From Spirochaetes bacterium GWF1_49_6 (GTDB lineage Bacteria; Spirochaetota; Brevinematia; Brevinematales; GWF1-51-8), in the NCBI GenBank assembly GCA_001829395.1, contig MIBD01000086.1, positions 1-7,776 on the forward strand: a stretch of 7,776 bases of DNA, read 5' to 3'. Below the pieces are notes generated by a model, which did not search any database, was not told where the DNA came from, and worked only from the letters and a program-made list of their open reading frames with translations. Position numbers and translations under genes: made by a program. The first letter of the stretch is position 1. Every line of letters starts with the position of its first letter. Shown piece by piece: positions 1-5,491 of the stretch.

Positions 1-31
1 AGGGGCTGCCTTTTGAGACAGCCCCTTTTTT
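1..31 (+). terminator. Rho-independent terminator of an upstream plus-strand gene
   Basis: An 8-bp perfect stem (AGGGGCTG at 1-8 with CAGCCCCT at 19-26) closes a 10-base loop and runs straight into a T tract at 26-31. This is the classic intrinsic terminator layout for transcription on the plus strand, so a plus-strand gene should end just left of the window. The same hairpin could also stop the minus-strand endonuclease IV-like gene that ends at 75. However, the bases that would form the U tract in that direction lie outside the window, so bidirectional use cannot be judged. Confidence 0.85.
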
Positions 32-74
32 GTTATACATGTAATAGCTGCACGAGCCGGACTATCCCGTATTT

Positions 75-905
75 CTAGAACGAATCGTAGATGAGCTTCA
101 GCATCAGGAGGTCTCCCTCGACATTCGGGCTTTCGCACACCAATACTCCCCCCGCATCGTAATCGTATAAAACCTTCAGTATCTCGCGGTAACGGACGTC
201 GCTCTTTCGGAATATCGTATGCCTCCGTTCCCCCGGCTCGCCGTACTCTATCCCGGAAAAATGGATATGCATATTTTTCAGCACATCGTCGCCTATATCA
301 TGGTCGAGTATCTTCAATATCCGTTCGATCTCGTCATAGGAATTATTCTTCCCGGTGCGGGCGTGCCAATGCGACAGGTCGATACATGGGAGGATGCTTC
401 CGCCAAGATTGGCGCTCATCTCCACCAGCTCGTACAATGTCCCGAACTGGGATTTTTTCCCCATCAGCTCCGGGCGAATCCACACCCCCAACGCTTCCTT
501 GCCCGCGAGCTGGACGATATGTTCCAGATGTTTCTGGATACGCGGGAACACGAAACGCGGCTGTTCCTCGAGATAGTACCCGGGGTGAAAAACCATGCTC
601 CATCCGCGGGCGACGTCGAGAGCGCGCGCGGTCTCCAATATCGCCTGGTAACTTTTTTCGATAATTTTGGGGTCTTTGGAATTCAGATTGATATAATAAG
701 GAGCGTGCGCGGTCAGGACAAGGCCGAGTTCTGTCGCGAGGGCACCGACCTGCTTCATCAGGGGAAAATTCTGGCGGATACCGCGCCCGAACTCCAGCTC
801 CATCCCGTCGAGACCCAAGGCTTTAATACGCCGGAGACCGTTCAGCAGAGTGCGCGGCCTCGCGGAAATCGGGATTCCCGCCGTTAAAAAATAGAGCCGA
901 TCCAT
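75..905 (-). CDS. Endonuclease IV-like (Nfo superfamily) TIM-barrel protein
   Basis: This 276-residue protein belongs to the AP endonuclease family 2 / xylose-isomerase-like TIM barrels. Motifs typical of endonuclease IV appear in order: THE metal-type histidines H67 (HAPYY) and H107 (FHPGYY), E146 (RPELMGK), D176 and H179 (CIDLSH), H213 (NMHIHFSG), H229 (ERRHT) and E258 (CESPN). These match eight of the nine zinc ligands of E. coli Nfo by order and approximate spacing. The ninth, the Asp two residues before the late His, is Arg here (R227), with E226 beside it. Close relatives as I recall them share this and are often annotated only as TIM-barrel or deoxyribonuclease IV-like, so AP-site cleavage is not assured. 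The ATG at 905 is chosen because the conserved TAGIP strand follows at once. There is no clear Shine-Dalgarno, but the NUDIX gene stops 9 bases upstream, which suggests translational coupling. It is the last gene of its operon. Confidence 0.85.
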   Translation of the reverse strand: MDRLYFLTAGIPISARPRTLLNGLRRIKALGLDGMELEFGRGIRQNFPLMKQVGALATELGLVLTAHAPYYINLNSKDPKIIEKSYQAILETARALDVARGWSMVFHPGYYLEEQPRFVFPRIQKHLEHIVQLAGKEALGVWIRPELMGKKSQFGTLYELVEMSANLGGSILPCIDLSHWHARTGKNNSYDEIERILKILDHDIGDDVLKNMHIHFSGIEYGEPGERRHTIFRKSDVRYREILKVLYDYDAGGVLVCESPNVEGDLLMLKLIYDSF

Positions 906-914
906 AAATATTGA

Positions 915-1331
915 TTAAAAAAGATTGAGGAGTGTTTCTTTAGACGGATAAAAGGTGTCCGCGGACTCCCGAATCGCCTGTTCGGTAAAAAAGCCTACCG
1001 CCACAATGGATTCATCCTGCGCGACAACATGAACACCGGCAAGCGCATCGTCAGGAACATCGGCTAGAAACGCGATAAGAACGACGTGCCGTTCCGTCTC
1101 GGGGCTGATATATTCGTCAATAAATACCAAATCCCCCACATCGGAGTTATCAAACCCGAGTTCCTCGCGAAGTTCGCGTTTAAGCGCATCTTCCATCGTC
1201 TCGCCGAACTCCACTTTTCCGCCGGGCAATACCCAGTAACGGCTTTCACCTCTTTCATGGCAGGCCAATAACAACGCATTATCGTTACCGAATATAGCGC
1301 CCTGCACTCGTACCTTCACTACCGGTTTCAT
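915..1331 (-). CDS. NUDIX hydrolase (MutT-like)
   Basis: A complete Nudix box (G-x5-E-x7-REUxEExGU) spans G38 to F60, with the key residues G38, E44, R52, E53, E56, E57 and G59 all present. At 138 residues this is a single-domain enzyme of usual size. Members hydrolyse nucleoside diphosphates linked to another moiety using Mg2+ held by the box glutamates. Substrates range from 8-oxo-dGTP to ADP-ribose and dinucleoside polyphosphates, and the sequence does not decide between them. The ATG at 1331 has a well-spaced Shine-Dalgarno (AAGGA on the minus strand, 1339-1343, 7 bases away). The gene is 9 bases upstream of the endonuclease IV-like gene and almost certainly co-transcribed with it. A sanitation/repair pairing is suggested only by that adjacency. 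The upstream gap of 187 bases is AT-rich and may hold the operon promoter. Confidence 0.93.
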   Translation of the reverse strand: MKPVVKVRVQGAIFGNDNALLLACHERGESRYWVLPGGKVEFGETMEDALKRELREELGFDNSDVGDLVFIDEYISPETERHVVLIAFLADVPDDALAGVHVVAQDESIVAVGFFTEQAIRESADTFYPSKETLLNLF

Positions 1332-1396
1332 ATTCTAATCCTTATTATTTTTTCCAATATCCGCAGTCTTCGCCCTAATGGTAAATTACCACAGAA

Positions 1397-1402
1397 ATTA
1401 TA
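1397..1402 (-). promoter_or_regulatory. Possible -10 box for the NUDIX/Nfo-like operon
   Basis: Read on the minus strand, these six bases are a perfect TATAAT, about 66 bases upstream of the NUDIX start codon, in an AT-rich gap after the lipoprotein gene. No convincing -35 hexamer is found 15-18 bases further upstream, so this is only a candidate. A promoter here would make the NUDIX/endonuclease IV-like pair independent of the ParB-like/lipoprotein pair. Confidence 0.3.
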
Positions 1403-1430
1403 ACTTTACAAGTGAAAAATAATATTTTTG

Positions 1431-1447
1431 TTGAGCCATTTGCTCAA
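1431..1447. repeat. Small perfect palindrome in the 1332-1518 gap
   Basis: TTGAGC (1431-1436) and GCTCAA (1442-1447) form a perfect 6-bp inverted repeat around a 5-base spacer. It lies between the lipoprotein stop and the possible -10 box of the next operon. It could be a weak minus-strand terminator for the lipoprotein gene, but on that strand the arm is followed by an A-rich stretch and not directly by a T run. It could instead be a binding site upstream of the NUDIX promoter, or chance. Confidence 0.35.
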
Positions 1448-1518
1448 TTAATTGTATATCGGCGTTACTAAAGCCTTCCGCAATGTTTTTATAGTACTTT
1501 TTTCAAGCATCGACGGCC

Positions 1519-3501
1519 CTATAAGGATGGGTCCAATATTGCCAATGCCTGGTACTTCTTCCCTGTTTTCAGGAATTTTAACACCACATACGAGAACGGC
1601 TTACCGTTGATATATTTAAACGCTTGAACATACATCTCGTTGTCCTTCGCGGTAATGGAATCAAATATTATGGTAATATTCGTATGGATGGACGCGGATA
1701 ACTTCCGGTCGGTGGTCAGCGTCTTCCATGTCACATCCTCCTTCTCCACCTGTAATTCCGTGGGGTCTTCCGTCCCGATCGCCAGTATTTTCTGATCGAA
1801 CGGGCGGTTCTGATAAAAGAGGTTGACCTGCTCGTTCAGGATACCCATCGGTGTTTTCGATTGATCGATACGGTTATCGTAGAGACAGTACTCTAAAACC
1901 GACGAGGGAGATTCGAGCGACAGGGATATGATCTTATCGTCGATACTCAGGTTTGTTGTCAGTTCTTTACCGAGCGTCACAGAATTGGAAAACACGTTCG
2001 TCACGGTCGTATAGATTAGAATTGCGGACACGGGTATCGGAAAAGTGCTTTGGAGGGCGGCCATATATTTCGGATGCTTTGCCTGATTGGTCATACCCAC
2101 TTCAATCAGATTCAGGCTCAGATTATACATCTGTAACGGCTTCAGAAGCGCCATCGCGTCCGTATTGATGAGCGAGTACCCGTTCTTGGGCTTCCCCCCG
2201 GGCTGCATCGCCTTCGCGGTGGTGATCAGCTCGTTCAGCCTGATCTTTGTAAACTGATACTTCTTATAGAGTATCTCCACGAATTTGAAAAACTTCTCCC
2301 CGGTATTATCGAACGCATACCCGATGGTATTCACCGCGCAGAAAAAATCCCATATCGGGTTTTCGGTCTGGTTCTTCATAAATAAATTCTGCAATATGAA
2401 CCGGTTCCGTTCGAGCACCTTGTCGTACAGGTTGGGAAACTTCACCTTCAGCACCATCGACCCGAGGTATTCCGTCATACTTTCCGCTAACAGGTGAGAA
2501 TCGTCCTCGAAACGGATGAGAGTCGAGAAATAGGCGTGCGATATTTCATGCGCGAGTATCTCGAACAGCTTGAGCTCGCTGTTTTTCGGCAGGAACGGTA
2601 TCGCCGAATAAATCACCTGCTTCTCGCTTTGCAGCCCGGGGAACGAGAAAATACTCGGCGAGACATGGATGCAGTTCGCGAAATATTCCCCGTCGATGAA
2701 CATCTCCATGCCCTTATACTGGGATAACTGGTTGACGACATGGATTTCCGAGAACGGGAATCCCCCGACTTTCTCACGGAGAGTCGTCATGGAAAAACTC
2801 GCGTACTCGAGGATTTTATCGATATTCTGGCCATTATCGGAATAGAGGTAAACATCCCCCTGGTGGTATCGTTTTAACGGCGCGATGAAGAGGCTGCCGG
2901 TGAGGATAGGGAACGGGACTTCGCTGTCCCATTGGGCAATCCTGTCGGTATCGGTAATACCCTCGGAAACAAGTTTACCGCCCATGACGGAATAAAAGTT
3001 TTTCGGGGTTCGAATAGTGAGCGAATAATTGAAATTGGGGACTTCGGCAAACGGGAGAGGAAGCCATATCTTCTTCGAGTCGAAGAAAAGGTAGTTTTTA
3101 GTAATCACGAAACGGTCTTCGTAAATCGGACCCTGCACTTTAAATACCAGCGATACGGTCGCGGTCTTCTCACTCCCCAGAGGCGGGATTTTAATGCGGT
3201 AGATGCCGTATCCGTACCCGATACCCTGATCGAATCCGATGGCCTGACCCGCGTAAAACACGTTATCGAGGGTTACCGACGGGTGCGAGATGAGATAGAC
3301 CTCGTCTATCGCGGTATCGCGGAAGTTTTTTATAGTATATTCAATTCTGCCGGTAAGCAGGGATTGTTCGGGATTGTACTCTATAGTACCGCTGACGGAA
3401 ATCAGTGATACGGTTCGCTTGAGAAAGAATTCTTCACAGGAAGATAAATGGAGAAAAAATAGAAGAAGAAACCCTCCGGCGAGAAGGCGAACTGCTTTCA
3501 T
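1519..3501 (-). CDS. Lipoprotein with M1-type (gluzincin) metallopeptidase core
   Basis: The 660-residue product starts with a lipoprotein signal: basic start (K2, R5), a hydrophobic run and lipobox LSSC with the lipidated cysteine at C22. Residues ~35-125 resemble the M1 N-terminal beta domain and ~140-210 its second half. The zinc site is HEISH (H318, E319, H322) with E340 as probable third ligand in LAES; the spacing is 17 residues, one fewer than the usual M1 spacing of 18. GMEM at 264-267 sits where M1 peptidases carry GxMEN, and Y395 is a possible transition-state tyrosine. Residues ~480-660 are an extra, probably beta-rich C-terminal part that I cannot assign. It is likely an envelope-anchored zinc peptidase acting on exported peptides or proteins; the substrate is unknown. 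The start is supported by AGGGG about 7 bases upstream on the minus strand. It follows the ParB-like gene by 32 bases and is probably co-transcribed. A catalytically inactive relative is possible. Confidence 0.8.
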   Translation of the reverse strand: MKAVRLLAGGFLLLFFLHLSSCEEFFLKRTVSLISVSGTIEYNPEQSLLTGRIEYTIKNFRDTAIDEVYLISHPSVTLDNVFYAGQAIGFDQGIGYGYGIYRIKIPPLGSEKTATVSLVFKVQGPIYEDRFVITKNYLFFDSKKIWLPLPFAEVPNFNYSLTIRTPKNFYSVMGGKLVSEGITDTDRIAQWDSEVPFPILTGSLFIAPLKRYHQGDVYLYSDNGQNIDKILEYASFSMTTLREKVGGFPFSEIHVVNQLSQYKGMEMFIDGEYFANCIHVSPSIFSFPGLQSEKQVIYSAIPFLPKNSELKLFEILAHEISHAYFSTLIRFEDDSHLLAESMTEYLGSMVLKVKFPNLYDKVLERNRFILQNLFMKNQTENPIWDFFCAVNTIGYAFDNTGEKFFKFVEILYKKYQFTKIRLNELITTAKAMQPGGKPKNGYSLINTDAMALLKPLQMYNLSLNLIEVGMTNQAKHPKYMAALQSTFPIPVSAILIYTTVTNVFSNSVTLGKELTTNLSIDDKIISLSLESPSSVLEYCLYDNRIDQSKTPMGILNEQVNLFYQNRPFDQKILAIGTEDPTELQVEKEDVTWKTLTTDRKLSASIHTNITIIFDSITAKDNEMYVQAFKYINGKPFSYVVLKFLKTGKKYQALAILDPSL

Positions 3502-3533
3502 GAAACACCCCTGCCATATCAGAGCGTCCCGGT

Positions 3534-3911
3534 TTACCGAATTCCGAAAATCCTTTTAATGAAGTTCCATATCCGTTGGAATATATTCGGCGAAACCAGG
3601 CTCTTTTTCTTTTTCATTCCGTCCAGAAGCTCGTCCTGACTGAAATCCTTGCGGATCATATTTTCTTCCATCTCCATCTCGAGGAATTCGATATTATCCC
3701 TGGGATCGACTATTTTCGCCTCGACTTCTTCTAGACCCAACTCTCTGGCAGCGGTCAAACGGCGGTAACCCGCGATCAATTCATTATCACCGGTCAACAA
3801 TACAGGATGTAATATACCGTGCTTCTTTATACTTTTTTTTAGATTGGATAGATCACCGATGTCTTTACGGACTCTTTTCCCGACTTTTATGTCTTTAATT
3901 TTTACGACCAT
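3534..3911 (-). CDS. Small ParB/Srx-fold (ParB N-terminal domain) protein without HTH
   Basis: With the start at 3911 the product has 125 residues. Residues ~3-92 form a ParB N-terminal domain: HGILHPVLL near residues 31-39, the GxRR nucleotide-binding motif as AGYRRLTAA at 48-56, and the second box ENMIRKDFS at 83-91. True ParB proteins go on into a helix-turn-helix and a dimerisation domain. Here the protein ends soon after a KKKK run (100-103) with a short basic and aromatic tail (IFQRIWNFIKRIF, within 110-122) that would form an amphipathic helix. So this is not a standard chromosome-partitioning ParB; it may be a CTP-binding or protein-interaction adaptor, possibly attached to the membrane. 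The start is chosen because GAGGTG (minus strand, 3916-3921) lies a few bases upstream and a promoter lies just beyond it. An in-frame TTG at 3971 would add 20 residues but overlaps the -35 box. The lipoprotein gene follows 32 bases downstream. Confidence 0.8.
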   Translation of the reverse strand: MVVKIKDIKVGKRVRKDIGDLSNLKKSIKKHGILHPVLLTGDNELIAGYRRLTAARELGLEEVEAKIVDPRDNIEFLEMEMEENMIRKDFSQDELLDGMKKKKSLVSPNIFQRIWNFIKRIFGIR

Positions 3912-3942
3912 CATGCACCTCATTATAAAATTACCGGCTTTT

Positions 3943-3971
3943 AGTTTAAAGGATAATACTGTTTTCGTCAA
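3943..3971 (-). promoter_or_regulatory. Sigma-70-type promoter for the ParB-like/lipoprotein operon
   Basis: On the minus strand TTGACG (3966-3971) is followed after exactly 17 bases by TAAACT (3943-3948). The hexamers match the -35 consensus at five of six and the -10 consensus at four of six positions, including the important first, second and last bases. Transcription would begin near 3936, giving a leader of about 25 bases with GAGGTG before the ATG at 3911. This layout argues against the in-frame TTG at 3971 as a start codon. Confidence 0.6.
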
Positions 3972-4027
3972 TTTTCGAGCGGGTACTCATTAAATTTTCG
4001 GAGTTTTCCTCGCTTTAACTCATGCTC

Positions 4028-4054
4028 TTGAAAATACTTCCGACAAAATATATA
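4028..4054 (+). promoter_or_regulatory. Promoter candidate for the first OmpA-like gene
   Basis: TTGAAA (4028-4033) is followed after 15 bases by TATATA (4049-4054); an alternative -10, TATAGG at 4051-4056, gives a 17-base spacer. A leader of about 20 bases would then carry the strong Shine-Dalgarno AAGGAGGG (4068-4075) ahead of the ATG at 4080. The region 3912-4079 is a divergent intergenic space with the minus-strand promoter at 3943-3971, so both promoters could share control. Confidence 0.5.
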
Positions 4055-4079
4055 GGAGATTTTTTCCAAGGAGGGTCAT

Positions 4080-5276
4080 ATGGCAAGCCTGTTGAGGGGA
4101 ATCTTGCCTTTCGTCCTGTTCATGCTTCCCGCCGCATCGCTGTTTCCCGTCAAAATCGAGTACAACATTCTCAAGGGTATGAAGTACCGTATGAAAATCA
4201 TGGTCTACCAGGATATTTACCTGAACGGGAATTATCATTCGAGTATCGAATCGATGAACAAGGCGCTTCTCGAGGTGCTGTGGGTCACAAACGGTATCGG
4301 GTTCTACCGCGGCAAGTTTAACTATTACCAGAAGAAGGCGAACACCGATATGTCGATGCAGTTGATGACGGTGTACGACTCCGAATTCTACCGCAACACG
4401 CAGGGGCTGATGAAGGTGCCCAAGCAGTTTATTATGCCTACCCTGCGCGGTATCCCGTCGTTCCCGACGAATAACCTGAAGGTCGGCGACACATGGTGGG
4501 CGGACGCAGAGGAGCTGCATGAGGGAATCCTCACCGGCGCGAAAAATATCCTGCGCTTCGCTCTCAACGTGCATTACACCTATATGGGCCTGCAGACCAA
4601 CCAGTCCGGCCAGCTTCTCGCGCACTTCTATGTCGATTATCACGCGATCCAGTACCCGAAGAACGACCCGGATATTATGAGCTTCACCGGGTTCTCGCAT
4701 ATGGACTTCTACTGGGATATGCTTCTCGGCGGTCCGCATTCCTACACCGAGGAGTACTCATTCCTGTTCACGTTCCACGACGGACAGACGGTGCTTTATA
4801 ACGGCACAACCTCGGCGGCCGTCGATTACCTGACCGATATCACGAACAATGCGAAGCTCAAGCTCGTGCAGGAGATTTCTAATAAGCTCGGCCCGTCATC
4901 GGGCGCCGGACTCAAGGAGACTCCCGACGCGATCGTCGTCAACCTCGGCAATATCCTGTTCGATTACAATATGGCGACCCTCAAGCCCGAGGCGAAAACT
5001 ATCCTCGATAAGGTCGCGGAGGTGCTGATCCTGCACCCGTCGCTGGATATCGAGGTATCCGGGCATACCGACAATACCGGCAAGCCGGAGAATAATATGA
5101 CGCTGTCCGAACTCCGCGCGAAATCGGTCGTCGATTATCTGATCTCGAAGGGAGTCGACCCGGACCGGCTATCCTACATCGGCTATGGGAGCGCGAAGCC
5201 GATCGCGCCGAACACGACCGAGGAAGGGCGCGCGCTGAACCGGAGGGTGGAAATAAAGATTCTCACGAAGGAATAG
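4080..5276 (+). CDS. OmpA-family outer-envelope protein, first of tandem paralogues
   Basis: The 398-residue product has an N-terminal signal peptide (R6, hydrophobic 8-22, possible cleavage after AAS at 18-20). Residues ~24-265 form a domain I do not recognise, rich in aromatic and alternating hydrophobic residues and so probably beta-rich; conserved landmarks are GLMKVPxQFxMPTLRG (109-124) and SFTGxSH with a following GGPxSY (201-222). Residues ~280-398 are an OmpA-like peptidoglycan-binding domain: FDYNMATLKPEA (294-305), SGHTDNTG (327-334), LSELRA (342-347) and NRRVEI (387-392). D331 and R346, 15 residues apart, match the Asp/Arg pair that grips the peptidoglycan stem peptide in Acinetobacter OmpA. 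It should be exported and tethered to the cell wall. The start is fixed by AAGGAGGG at 4068-4075. A paralogue follows after 215 bases containing a palindromic repeat; 82 of the last 121 residues are identical between the two by my hand count. Confidence 0.9.
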   Translation: MASLLRGILPFVLFMLPAASLFPVKIEYNILKGMKYRMKIMVYQDIYLNGNYHSSIESMNKALLEVLWVTNGIGFYRGKFNYYQKKANTDMSMQLMTVYDSEFYRNTQGLMKVPKQFIMPTLRGIPSFPTNNLKVGDTWWADAEELHEGILTGAKNILRFALNVHYTYMGLQTNQSGQLLAHFYVDYHAIQYPKNDPDIMSFTGFSHMDFYWDMLLGGPHSYTEEYSFLFTFHDGQTVLYNGTTSAAVDYLTDITNNAKLKLVQEISNKLGPSSGAGLKETPDAIVVNLGNILFDYNMATLKPEAKTILDKVAEVLILHPSLDIEVSGHTDNTGKPENNMTLSELRAKSVVDYLISKGVDPDRLSYIGYGSAKPIAPNTTEEGRALNRRVEIKILTKE

Positions 5277-5313
5277 ACGCTATCGTTCAAGAAAAAGGTG
5301 CTTTATGTTTTCC

Positions 5314-5406
5314 TGTCACTGCGAAACGCGAAGCGATGAAGCAGTCGATATAAATATTTTTATATAGATTGCTTCCTTAATCCTAACGGATTAATTCGCA
5401 ATGACA
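5314..5406. repeat. Palindromic dispersed repeat, copy 1 (MITE/REP-like)
   Basis: The 93-bp element has 12-bp terminal inverted repeats, TGTCACTGCGAA (5314-5325) and TTCGCAATGACA (5395-5406), with one mismatch. Inside, GAAGCAGTC (5338-5346) pairs with GATTGCTTC (5367-5375), continued by ATATAAA (5348-5354) with TTTATAT (5359-5365) around a 4-base loop. A separate small hairpin, TTAATCC (5377-5383) with GGATTAA (5388-5394), sits in the right arm. It has no coding capacity. Ends of this TGTCATTGCGA type recur in dispersed palindromic repeats of many bacterial genomes. The element fills much of the gap 5277-5491 between the two ompA-like genes and is followed by a T run at 5411-5416, so it may also act as a terminator of the first gene. 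No target-site duplication is evident. Confidence 0.85.
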
Positions 5407-5429
5407 ATTGTTTTTTCAGTATGTCCCTA

Positions 5430-5456
5430 TTGACGCTTATGTAAACGGGATATATT
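5430..5456 (+). promoter_or_regulatory. Promoter candidate for the second OmpA-like gene and flgF
   Basis: TTGACG (5430-5435) is followed after 15 bases by TATATT (5451-5456); each hexamer matches its sigma-70 consensus at five of six positions. The spacer is short but is the same as that of the best candidate before the first paralogue. Transcription would start near 5463 and the leader carries GGAG (5482-5485), 6 bases before the ATG at 5492. Confidence 0.5.
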
Positions 5457-5491
5457 CCGAGAATCTAAGGGGTTAAGTAACGGAGCGTAAT

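Noticed and set aside
219..887. Plus-strand open frame of 222 codons opposite the endonuclease IV-like gene
   Set aside because: The minus-strand frame carries a full set of family motifs, while the plus-strand product shows none.
2932..3408. Plus-strand open frame of 158 codons inside the lipoprotein gene
   Set aside because: Antisense shadow of a lipoprotein whose M1-type domain order and signal peptide are clear.
4020..4739. Minus-strand open frame of 239 codons opposite the first ompA-like gene
   Set aside because: Antisense shadow. It would also run across the promoter and Shine-Dalgarno of the true gene.
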